Origin: Pseudoneobacillus sp042683745 | GTDB taxonomy: Bacteria > Bacillota > Bacilli > Bacillales > Cytobacillaceae | NCBI RefSeq assembly: GCF_042683745.1 | Contig: NZ_JBHUJX010000018.1 | Coordinates: 372,001 to 436,000 of the forward strand | DNA length: 64,000 bases | Reading direction: 5' to 3' | Shown: positions 44,231 through 51,888 of the stretch, in pieces | Numbering within the stretch: the first letter of the stretch is position 1 | Layout of the letters: every line of letters begins with the position of its first letter | The notes under the pieces: model-generated | Told to the model about the DNA's origin: nothing | The model's input: only the letters and a program-made list of their open reading frames with translations | Databases searched by the model: none | Made by a program: the position numbers and the translations under genes

Positions 44231-44413
44231 TTGGAGTTTTTCGGAATTGTACTTGTTGTAATAAATATCATAATTATAGGTTTTGTTATATGGACTGTAT
44301 CAAGCATCAACGAAAAACTTGAACTTTTAATAAGAATACAATTAAAAAAAAATGATATTCATTTTTCGGATAAAAACACAGAAGAAGAAGTTGAAAAGTA
44401 TAGAGACAAATAA
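44231..44413 (+). CDS. Small single-pass membrane protein
   Basis: 60 residues. TTG at 44231 sits eight bases after AAAGGAG; a GTG at 44222 overlaps that site and is not favoured. One N-terminal TM (FFGIVLVVINIIIIGFVIW) is followed by a charged helical tail (KLELLIRIQLKKNDIHF, then EEEVEKYRDK) likely to form a coiled coil. No family is recognised. A hairpin follows at 44433-44463. It lies in a decayed region next to the transposase scrap. Confidence 0.55.
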   Translation: MEFFGIVLVVINIIIIGFVIWTVSSINEKLELLIRIQLKKNDIHFSDKNTEEEVEKYRDK

Positions 44414-44432
44414 AAGTTTGGGTTAAATGCGC

Positions 44433-44463
44433 AGGAGGGAAATTCCAACATTTGGAACCTCCT
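44433..44463 (+). terminator. Hairpin after the small membrane protein gene
   Basis: AGGAGG / CCTCCT outer and TTCCAA / TTGGAA inner arms around CAT, followed by TTCTAATTTA. The T-run is short. The gap to 44618 shows nothing else. Confidence 0.55.
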
Positions 44464-44618
44464 TCTAATTTACCATAAAATCAACATTAAAGTGTAACAG
44501 AGCCATTTTAAAAGTAACCTTATTTCCCTTCAAATTCCAACTTCTATTAGTGTGCAGATTTTGAGATTGTTTATCATTTTCAATACAAGGTGCTCCATTT
44601 TTTATAGATGTTTATATT

Positions 44619-45005
44619 TTAATTTTGCTTCTTCAAAGTTATCTCTTCCCTTTTTCCCCCATACATAACCGTTAAAGTTAACTCATTTGGAAAGTCACTA
44701 ACAATGATTCCATCATGAATCATTACTACCGTTTGATAACTACCCGTTTCATTTATTTTTTGTGGCGAGCTACTTTCTAAACTTGATTTAATCCCTTGTA
44801 GCTTAAATTCAATTTCTTTTTCATTATCTCCAGTATTCGATTGAAGGAATAATGTCTCAAAGGATGTTTCCTTTTCATCGACATACGTAAATAACCCATA
44901 CCAATCCTTTCCCTCACCAAAGTATAAAACAGGAGATTTATCTTTACCTTTGCATCCTACTATTAAAAAAATTAGAATAAGAAAAATAAAAAATAGTTTT
45001 CTCAT
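44619..45005 (-). CDS. Hypothetical lipoprotein
   Basis: 128 residues with a lipoprotein signal (FFIFLILIFLIVGC-KGK; Cys near residue 18). The mature part is short and beta-rich, with YFGEGKDWYGLFTYV near the start and LTVMYGGKREEITLKKQ at the end. This suggests an extracytoplasmic immunoglobulin-like or bacillolipoprotein fold. The start follows GAGGTGG. The family is not recognised. It lies downstream of a GNAT gene in the same direction, 59 bp away. Confidence 0.75.
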   Translation of the reverse strand: MRKLFFIFLILIFLIVGCKGKDKSPVLYFGEGKDWYGLFTYVDEKETSFETLFLQSNTGDNEKEIEFKLQGIKSSLESSSPQKINETGSYQTVVMIHDGIIVSDFPNELTLTVMYGGKREEITLKKQN

Positions 45006-45064
45006 GAACTACCACCTCAGATAAATATTCCATAAGGTTATCTGCTAGTCTGCAGCTTTAAAGA

Positions 45065-45946
45065 TTATACAAATGTAACATCCATCATGTATCGTTCAGC
45101 AATAATCGAAAAACCAATATCCTTTAGAAATGGTATAACTTCTTCTGTCGAAGATGTGAAATCACCCGTTTCGATTAATACTGAACAGTTTGAGAATGGG
45201 CGATAAATTGCTGAAACCAATTGCTCCAAGATTACTCTTTTCTCATCAATACTCGGGTTAATCTCAAATTGATGTAGTACAATCCTTTGATCCCCGTTCA
45301 TTAGAGTGTTTTCAGTATATAATGCGTAACCACTAATTATGCCATTTTCATCTTTAACAATAGCAGCTCTACCATTTGGAATATTTTCAGCCTTTGACTG
45401 CCAGGCTACCTGATAATTATAAAATGATAGATTAGTAACATCAGAAGCTAGTCCTTTATATATTGTAAACCTATTATCGTTAACATTTATGGAATCCAAT
45501 TCGTTCTTCTCATTTAACTTTAATACGGATAAAGACTTTGTTTTTTTATAACCATATCTTTCATACAGGGCAATTGCTCCAGCATTATTCTTTAACACCT
45601 CTAATGTTGCATGCTTTACCCCTTCTATTTGATAAACTTCAATTAGTTCATCCATGAGAATTTTCCCTATTCCTTGTCCTTGATACTGTGGAGAAACACC
45701 TGTACCACCGTTCCATGCGGTTTTAATTCCATTTATCGTTTTTATGCTTGTTAAGATAAATCCGATTGGCCTAGTATGATTAAAAATGATTGTTGAACAC
45801 TTTGGGGACAATTCTCTTTTCCCAACCATAAAACCGATTTGATCAGCATTCATTTCAAAATTAATAGAGTAATTGGAAAATGCCTCATTCCAAGCAGTAG
45901 TTAGTTCGGTAAAGGTACAATCCTTTAGCCTCTTAATTTGGTACAT
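45065..45946 (-). CDS. GNAT-family N-acetyltransferase (paralogue of 6555-7436)
   Basis: 293 residues, the same length and domain order as the protein at 6555. The first GNAT lobe contains AWNGGTGVSPQYQGQGIGKILMDELIE and NAGAIALYERYGYKK; a second, degenerate lobe contains IISGYALYTENTL. Both start with QIKRL, then C, then AWN. The pair must derive from one duplication. The start follows GGAGG. The substrate is unknown. The next gene upstream (45991) carries operator 7, so this gene may be expressed from that promoter. Confidence 0.85.
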   Translation of the reverse strand: MYQIKRLKDCTFTELTTAWNEAFSNYSINFEMNADQIGFMVGKRELSPKCSTIIFNHTRPIGFILTSIKTINGIKTAWNGGTGVSPQYQGQGIGKILMDELIEVYQIEGVKHATLEVLKNNAGAIALYERYGYKKTKSLSVLKLNEKNELDSINVNDNRFTIYKGLASDVTNLSFYNYQVAWQSKAENIPNGRAAIVKDENGIISGYALYTENTLMNGDQRIVLHQFEINPSIDEKRVILEQLVSAIYRPFSNCSVLIETGDFTSSTEEVIPFLKDIGFSIIAERYMMDVTFV

Positions 45947-45990
45947 TTAATAACCTCCAATAATTTTAGATATATGCTTATAATTCTGTT

Positions 45991-46632
45991 TCATTGGTTA
46001 GGATTTACTACTAACCAAGCCTCATTTAAATCTACGATGGTTCCATGAATATCTATCAAATCCTCACTAACTTGCGACTTTTCGCGTAATAATGCTAATT
46101 TATTTACTATGTATTGTTCGTGAAACTCCTTACTTTCCCAAAAGGAAGAAACAAAATACTCAGTATCTGCTTTTTCTGCTTTACAAAATACTCCACTTAA
46201 AAATCCTGTACTAGTTGACATTTCTGGGTTCCAGACTTGCTCTTGCATACTAGTAAAATGCTCTTGTTTTTCCCGATGAACAATACATTCAGCAACTCGG
46301 AGTATTTGTGCTTGGCTTAAAATTTTGGTTGGATTATTATCATTAATCATAAACATACTTTGATAAACGGATGTAGTAATACGATCAAAAGTGCCTCTCT
46401 GCTTACTTCTTTCATAAATATCGTCATGATAATCGTTCATAAATACTTTATAAGAATTGTAATCCTTCCAAAAAGCAACGATACAAGCTTCAGTTTCCTT
46501 ATTCTGATTCCATCCTCCAGCTTGCCCTAAAAATCCTTCCATACTTTTTAATTCATTCCAAAATTCTTGCGCTTGCGAAAACGGTATTTTTTTATCTATC
46601 GGTACTTCAACTTTTATCCACTTTATAATCAT
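45991..46632 (-). CDS. YdbC-like protein with two dimeric alpha/beta-barrel units
   Basis: 213 residues from ATG 46632 with AGGAGG upstream. N-terminus IIKWIKVEVPIDKKIPFSQAQEFW and the following GFLGQAGGWN match the DUF4937/YdbC group as remembered. A second related unit begins near residue 115 (ILRVAECIVHREKQEHFTSMQEQVW, then GFLSGVFCK). The fold is that of ABM-type monooxygenases and stress proteins. The upstream promoter TTGACA-16-TAAAAT carries operator 7. It is probably co-transcribed with the GNAT gene 45 bp downstream. Confidence 0.7.
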   Translation of the reverse strand: MIIKWIKVEVPIDKKIPFSQAQEFWNELKSMEGFLGQAGGWNQNKETEACIVAFWKDYNSYKVFMNDYHDDIYERSKQRGTFDRITTSVYQSMFMINDNNPTKILSQAQILRVAECIVHREKQEHFTSMQEQVWNPEMSTSTGFLSGVFCKAEKADTEYFVSSFWESKEFHEQYIVNKLALLREKSQVSEDLIDIHGTIVDLNEAWLVVNPNQ

Positions 46633-46684
46633 ATCTTCTCGCCCTCCTAAAAAGAGTAACAATTAACTTATACACCAAATTATA

Positions 46685-46702
46685 TAACTGAACAGTCAGT
46701 TT
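46685..46702 (-). promoter_or_regulatory. TetR-type operator 7 with promoter (YdbC-like gene)
   Basis: TAACTGAACAGTCAGTTT, 2 bp downstream of the minus-strand promoter TTGACA (46727-46732), 16 bp, TAAAAT (46705-46710). Confidence 0.82.
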
Positions 46703-46739
46703 ATATTTTAACTGACACTCAACAAATGTCAAACATTAC

Positions 46740-47160
46740 ATTTCGTTTGGATCTCCCCAAGATTGGGAAGAGAGAACAACTAAAAACAGACTTTTGCAAG
46801 AGGACGTGACACTGTGTTTAAGGGATGGATTCAACACTTTCAAGAGTTGCCGAAGGATAGAAAGCAATTCAATTTGTATTATATTTCGTTGTTGAAAAGT
46901 AACATTTACTTTTTCTTATTTTTACGCCAAATAGAAGAAAAGAGAAGATTTGTAATAAAACCAAAAAATCTAAATATCGATTCCAATAACTCCATGGAAC
47001 AATACCGCTCCTTCAATAATTAGTTATACAAAAATGAGATGATTTTATTACTCAATCTATTTATTGAAATTGAGGATTATGAATGGGTTTATAAGAAATT
47101 GATCTTTTTAGATAAGCAACTCTTGAAAAAAATAAGTATATTTCATACAAGAAAATAACA
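46740..47160. other. Gap without a supported gene
   Basis: About 420 bp of AT-rich sequence between the YdbC-like promoter and the dinB terminator. A 69-codon frame from GTG 46814 (FKGWIQHFQELPKDRKQFN) has only a weak AGAGG upstream and no recognised relatives. It could be a fragment of a decayed gene, but it is not called. Confidence 0.4.
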
Positions 47161-47194
47161 AAGGAGGAAGTGGATTTACTCATACTTCCCCCTT
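47161..47194 (-). terminator. Terminator after the dinB pseudogene
   Basis: AAGGAGGAAGT / ACTTCCCCCTT with a 12-nt loop, followed on the minus strand by TGTTATTTTCTT. Confidence 0.7.
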
Positions 47195-47202
47195 GATACT
47201 TA

Positions 47203-47678
47203 TTAATCCCAAATTAAGGGTACTTCTAAACGCAACATTCTCAAATATTGTAATAACTGACCGGTATGAACAGCATCATGATAAGATTTTCTTTCTAATG
47301 CGTCTCCTAAAGTCCTATTTATTGGTTTATGCGGCCATTCAATGTAGGTAGTGTCTAGAACATCGGGAGTAAGAGATAGTATGTAATCCAAAAATTGGTT
47401 GTAGTATATATATTCGATCTTTCTATTTCATCTTGAAGATTTGTATAGGGTTCAGCCCATAAGTGACCTCGCTCCTCATCAGTAGGTAGTCTATTATCTA
47501 TCAATATCTTTAGCCAAGATAAATCATGTAGCAGTACATGGCGAATAGTTTCTCCTACTGATAAAGCATTTTTATCTGGCTTCCAAGTTAATAATTCATC
47601 CTGAAAAGAATTAGCAACGATAAGAAATCTTCTTCTACACTCTTTAAAGTCTAACAAGAACATTTCAATAGCATTCAT
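47203..47678 (-). pseudogene. DinB-family protein, frameshifted
   Basis: The first frame (from ATG 47678 after AGGAGG) reads a DinB-like start: LLDFKECRRRFLIVANSFQ, ALSVGETIRHVLLHDLSWLK, then EIERSNIY. The second frame, two bases out of phase, continues FLDYILSLTPDVLD…SYHDAVHTGQLLQYL, which carries the HxxxHxxQ-type metal motif of the family. The shift falls in the TA run around 47403-47412. Removing one TA restores NIYYNQFLDY. It is therefore inactive, phase-variable or a sequencing error. DinB-fold proteins are metal-dependent thiol-linked enzymes or stress proteins. Confidence 0.8.
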
Positions 47679-47836
47679 AAATGATTACCTCCTATTAAAA
47701 ATAATTACATTCTTAAATTAACATGTAATCATTTTGATGCTCATCGATATATGGATATAAAGAATAGAAAGTGCTTAAATTATATGGACAAAAGAATTAT
47801 TAGGTATGATAGATGACCTTACAGCTGGAAATATAT

Positions 47837-47887
47837 AAATAAAGCAAGTGGAGAAAAACGATTAGTTTATCCCCACTTGCTTTATTT
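47837..47887 (-). terminator. Terminator of opp operon 3
   Basis: AAATAAAGCAAGTGG / CCACTTGCTTTATTT, perfect 15-bp arms with a 21-nt loop, 23 bp after the oppF3 stop on the minus strand. Confidence 0.8.
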
Positions 47888-47909
47888 AAAGAATTAATCA
47901 GACAGCACG

Positions 47910-48887
47910 TTAAATTCCTTCATTATATAAATGACAAGCCGTAAAATGACCTTTTTTAACTTCTCGCCATTCTGGAACACTTGAGGCACAAATGTCAGTT
48001 GCATATTGGCATCTGGTACGGAATACGCATCCACTTGGGGGATCAATCGGACTCGGGACTTCCCCTTCCAAGACAATTCGTTCTCGTTCTACAAATGGGT
48101 CCGGAATAGGAACCGCGGACAAAAGTGCTCTTGTATAAGGATGTAATGGTTCTTTATATAAGGAATCGCTATCCGTTAACTCAACCATATTGCCTAGGTA
48201 CATAACCAAAATACGATCGGATATGTATTTCACCATGGACAAGTCATGGGCTATAAAGAGATAGGTTAAATTCATCTTGTCCTGAAGATCTTTCAACAAG
48301 TTTACAACCTGTGCTTGAATCGATACATCTAGGGCGGAAATGGGCTCGTCACAAACGATAAATTTAGGATTCAAAGCTAAAGCGCGAGCAATGCCGATTC
48401 TTTGACGCTGACCACCACTAAATTCATGTGGAAAACGGTTAATGTGTTCTGCCTTAAGACCAACTAATTCAAGCAGTTCGATGATTCGCTCTCGACGTTC
48501 TTTGCCTTTAGCTATTTTGTGTAGATCGAGAGGTTCCCCAATCAAATCTTCAACGGTCATTCTAGGATTTAAAGACGAATATGGGTCCTGAAAAATAATT
48601 TGCATATCTTTCTTCAATTTATTAAGGGAACGCCCTTTTAACTTAAAAACATTTTCTCCATCAAATACTACCTCACCTGAGGTTGGCTCGTGTAAACGAA
48701 TAATCGTTTTTCCAGCAGTTGACTTCCCACAGCCACTCTCTCCAACAAGACCAATGGTTTCCCCTGGATAAATGTCGAGGCTAACATCATTTACAGCTTT
48801 AAGCTGCTTGCCACCAACTTTATAGTATTTTTTTAAATTTCTTATTTGTAAAAGTGGTTCCCCTGTTTGCTTCGTTTTTACGTTCAT
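47910..48887 (-). CDS. oppF: Oligopeptide ABC transporter ATP-binding protein OppF (operon 3)
   Basis: 325 residues. Visible are Walker A GESGCGKSTAGKT, QDPYSSLNPRMTV, signature FSGGQRQRIGIARAL, Walker B FIVCDEPISALDVS, the switch IAHDLSMVKYISDR and the C-terminal cluster CVFRTRCQYATDIC. It overlaps the oppD3 stop by 4 bp, indicating coupled translation. It is the last gene of operon 3 and is followed by a terminator. Confidence 0.96.
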   Translation of the reverse strand: MNVKTKQTGEPLLQIRNLKKYYKVGGKQLKAVNDVSLDIYPGETIGLVGESGCGKSTAGKTIIRLHEPTSGEVVFDGENVFKLKGRSLNKLKKDMQIIFQDPYSSLNPRMTVEDLIGEPLDLHKIAKGKERRERIIELLELVGLKAEHINRFPHEFSGGQRQRIGIARALALNPKFIVCDEPISALDVSIQAQVVNLLKDLQDKMNLTYLFIAHDLSMVKYISDRILVMYLGNMVELTDSDSLYKEPLHPYTRALLSAVPIPDPFVERERIVLEGEVPSPIDPPSGCVFRTRCQYATDICASSVPEWREVKKGHFTACHLYNEGI

Positions 48888-49900
48888 TGCTTAACCTCCT
48901 TCGCCTGAGCTGCTGCAGCTTGTGCCTTAGGATGGTGGAGCCAGCATGCTGATTGTTGTGAGCCATGAACACTCTCTAATACAGGATGATGGTCTCTACA
49001 GATTTTCATGGCATGTTCACATCTTGGAAAAAAGGAACAACCTTTAGGTGGATCCAGTAAGTCAGGCGGACTGCCCACGATAGAATATAATCTTTCCCCT
49101 CTATCCATATCTAGACGGGGAATAGATTTCATTAAGCCTTTTGTATATGGGTGTGTTGGATTGCGGAAAATTTCTTCGACCGTTCCCGTTTCAACTACTT
49201 CCCCTGCGTACATGACGATAACTTTATCGCAGACTTCTGCCACCACTCCTAAGTCATGTGTGATTAAGATAATTGAAGTTTCAGTTTCTTTTTGAAGCCG
49301 CTTCATTAAATTTAAAATTTGAGCTTGTATCGTCACGTCCAGGGCAGTTGTCGGTTCATCCGCAATTATTAACTCCGGATCACAAGCTAAAGCCATTGCA
49401 ATCATTACCCTTTGTCTCATTCCACCAGAAAATTCGTGCGGGTAATGTTTCAGGCGGCTCCCTGCTTGAGGAATACCTACTCTTTCCAATAATTGAATAG
49501 CATGCTGCTTGGCCACATTTCGTGATAGCTTTTTATGCTTGATTAATCCCTCTGTTAATTGATCACCAATTCTACTAGTTGGATTAAGGGATGACATCGG
49601 ATCCTGGAAAATCATACTGATTTTATTTCCCCGAATCTGTTTCATCTCCGATTCTTTTGCCTCTAAGAGATTCTGACCATTGAAGATAATTTTACCGGAT
49701 TTATATTCTGTTGGCGGGGTAGGAAGTAGCTTCATAATGCTTTTAGCCGTAACACTCTTTCCACATCCTGACTCTCCTACAATAGCAACAGCTTCTCCTT
49801 TATTAACAGTAAAGTTAATACCCCTAACTGCTTTTACCTCTCCGCCATAAGTATTAAAGCTGACATGCAAATTTTCTACTTGTAATAAATTTTCCTTCAT
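48884..49900 (-). CDS. oppD: Oligopeptide ABC transporter ATP-binding protein OppD (operon 3)
   Basis: 338 residues from ATG 49900, eight bases after GAGG (GTG at 49909 is the alternative). Visible are Walker A GESGCGKSVTAKS, FQDPMSSLNPTSRI, signature FSGGMRQRVMIAMALA, Walker B LIIADEPTTALDVT, the switch ITHDLGVVAEVCDK and CSFFPRCEHAMKIC. The C-terminus ends in an alanine-rich tail (KAQAAAAQAKEV) not seen in OppD1 or OppD2. Confidence 0.96.
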   Translation of the reverse strand: MKENLLQVENLHVSFNTYGGEVKAVRGINFTVNKGEAVAIVGESGCGKSVTAKSIMKLLPTPPTEYKSGKIIFNGQNLLEAKESEMKQIRGNKISMIFQDPMSSLNPTSRIGDQLTEGLIKHKKLSRNVAKQHAIQLLERVGIPQAGSRLKHYPHEFSGGMRQRVMIAMALACDPELIIADEPTTALDVTIQAQILNLMKRLQKETETSIILITHDLGVVAEVCDKVIVMYAGEVVETGTVEEIFRNPTHPYTKGLMKSIPRLDMDRGERLYSIVGSPPDLLDPPKGCSFFPRCEHAMKICRDHHPVLESVHGSQQSACWLHHPKAQAAAAQAKEVKQ

Positions 49901-49922
49901 TTTTCTCACCTCACACCTATTT

Positions 49923-50852
49923 TTATTTTCTCAATTTAGGATCAAGCGCATCTCTTAATCCATCACCAAGTACATTAAAGGCTAACATTGTGAGCGAGAT
50001 TAATAGAGCTGGAATGGCTAATTGATAGAAATTCCCTACTAATATACTACCTACAGCATCACTAGCCATTGTTCCCCAGCTAGCTTGCGGAGCTGGAATA
50101 CCCAACCCTAGAAAACTTAAAGTTGCTTCGGCAAAGATGGCGGTCGGTACAGTTAATGTAAGGTTCACCAGTATAGGTCCCATAGTATTAGGTACCATGT
50201 GTTTGCGAAGCTTCCAACTTGTTGGTGCTCCCATGGCGTTAGCCGCATGAACATAGTCAAGCTCTTTTAATTGTAAAACTTGTCCTCGAATAAGGCGGGC
50301 CATTGGAATCCACCCGGTTATCGTCATCGCGATAATGATTGGCCAAATTCCTCTCTCTAAAACAATCATCATTAAAATAACCATTAATAGATAAGGGATA
50401 GCATATAAAACTTCAGCAAAGCGCATCATAAAGTTATCCACTTTTCCACCTCGAATAGCTGAAACACCGCCGTAAATAACACCAATAACAAAATCAATGG
50501 CAGCCGCCATTAAACCAATAAATAAAGAAATTCTCGCTCCATACCACGCGCGTGTAAAAAGATCACGGCCAGATGAATCCGTACCGAACCAATGCTCCGC
50601 GTTTGGCCTTAAATTCTTTCTACTAAAATCTTGTTCATAATACGTGTAACCGCTTAAATAAGGGCCAACAATAGCCATAATCACTAATAGGACAATAACG
50701 ATAAGCCCAAACATCGCTAATTTATTTTCTTTTAAGCGCCTCCAAGTGTCTCTCCAGTACGAGATACTTGGTTTAGCGATTTTTTCCGATTCTTTAAAAT
50801 TATCGGCTGCAGGAGTAAACAAATCATCTGTAAAATGTAATTCTTTTGCCAT
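49923..50852 (-). CDS. oppC: Oligopeptide ABC transporter permease OppC (operon 3)
   Basis: 309 residues. A cytoplasmic N-terminal tail of about 45 residues is followed by the first TM (MFGLIVIVLLVIMAIVGPYL). OppC pattern: AEHWFGTDSSGRDLFTRAWYGARISL. EAA loop: LDYVHAANAMGAPTSWKLRKHMVPN. End: NVLGDGLRDALDPKLRK. Its start codon overlaps the oppB3 stop (TAATG), so translation is coupled. Confidence 0.95.
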   Translation of the reverse strand: MAKELHFTDDLFTPAADNFKESEKIAKPSISYWRDTWRRLKENKLAMFGLIVIVLLVIMAIVGPYLSGYTYYEQDFSRKNLRPNAEHWFGTDSSGRDLFTRAWYGARISLFIGLMAAAIDFVIGVIYGGVSAIRGGKVDNFMMRFAEVLYAIPYLLMVILMMIVLERGIWPIIIAMTITGWIPMARLIRGQVLQLKELDYVHAANAMGAPTSWKLRKHMVPNTMGPILVNLTLTVPTAIFAEATLSFLGLGIPAPQASWGTMASDAVGSILVGNFYQLAIPALLISLTMLAFNVLGDGLRDALDPKLRK

Positions 50853-51781
50853 TATTTACTCTCCCCCGTAAGTTTAATTCTAGGGTCAATCCAAGTGTAC
50901 GCAATATCCACAATAAGGATAAGGAAAATTAAAATCATACTATAAAAAATAGTCGAACCTAAAATAACTGGGTAATCTCGATTGAAGATTCCTTTAACAA
51001 ACATTTCACCGATTCCAGGTACACCAAAAATACTTTCAACAATAAAACTACCTGTCACTAGATTCGCCGCAATGATCCCGAGTACCGTAACAACTGGTAA
51101 AATAGCATTTCTTAAACCATATTTTAATAAAATAAAACCTCTATTTAATCCTTTCGATTTTGCGGTTACCATATAATCTTGATTTAATACTTCCAGCATA
51201 CTAGATCTCATAAGACGTGCAATATAAGCCATCGGCAGCATCGCTAATGAAATAGTTGGAAGGATCGTGTGTTTCATTGATTGCCATGTTGCTACTGGAA
51301 GTAGTCGCCATTCAACAGCCAAATAATTAATAAGGACATAGGCTAAGATAAAGCTAGGTACAGAGATTCCGATAATTGCTAGAACCATAGCAAGGTAATC
51401 CGGCCACTTATTTCGGTTAAACGCAGCAATCACACCTAGAATAACTCCAAATATCACGGCCACAAGCAGGGCTTGTAAACCAAGTTGCAGGGAAACAGGA
51501 AATCCCTTTTCAATATAGTCATTAACGGTTAACGTTTGTGACTTTAGTGATGGGCCAAAATCAAATTGAGCAATTTGTTTTAGGTATAGCCCATATTGAA
51601 CAATTCTAGGTTCATCTAAATTATAAAAAGATCTAAGATTTTGATAGACTGATTCAGGCATGGTCCCTTCTCTTGCAAATGGATCGCCTGGAACAGAATG
51701 CATAACGATAAAAGTAATGCTTATAATCGCCCATATAGTGACCAACGCCCACAGAAAGCGTTTTACGATAAAGCTAATCAT
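50852..51781 (-). CDS. oppB: Oligopeptide ABC transporter permease OppB (operon 3)
   Basis: 309 residues. N-terminus: KRFLWALVTIWAIISITFIVMHSVPGDPF. EAA loop: QDYMVTAKSKGLNRGFILLKYGLRNA. End: VDIAYTWIDPRIKL. It is the OppB type found with the long OppA/DppE-type binding proteins, distinct from OppB1 and OppB2. The start follows GGGGGG. A strong hairpin separates it from oppA3 upstream. Confidence 0.95.
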   Translation of the reverse strand: MISFIVKRFLWALVTIWAIISITFIVMHSVPGDPFAREGTMPESVYQNLRSFYNLDEPRIVQYGLYLKQIAQFDFGPSLKSQTLTVNDYIEKGFPVSLQLGLQALLVAVIFGVILGVIAAFNRNKWPDYLAMVLAIIGISVPSFILAYVLINYLAVEWRLLPVATWQSMKHTILPTISLAMLPMAYIARLMRSSMLEVLNQDYMVTAKSKGLNRGFILLKYGLRNAILPVVTVLGIIAANLVTGSFIVESIFGVPGIGEMFVKGIFNRDYPVILGSTIFYSMILIFLILIVDIAYTWIDPRIKLTGESK

Positions 51782-51849
51782 GATGAGACCCCCCTTTTAT
51801 AAACAAAATATGAAGAGTCTACACAAGTATCTCTTCACTTTAAAAGATC

Positions 51850-51875
51850 GGGTATGCGCAGGTTAGCGCATACCC
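51850..51875 (-). terminator. Internal terminator/attenuator after oppA3
   Basis: GGGTATGCGC / GCGCATACCC, perfect 10-bp arms with a 6-nt loop, between oppA3 and oppB3. The minus-strand tail GATCTTTTAAAG is T-rich but not a pure run. Confidence 0.72.
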
Positions 51876-51888
51876 AGACCAAAAAACT

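Noticed and set aside
46814..47023. 69-codon frame on the plus strand
   Set aside because: Weak ribosome site, no recognisable domain, low-complexity lysine/asparagine-rich content. Possibly a decayed fragment, but not supportable as a gene.
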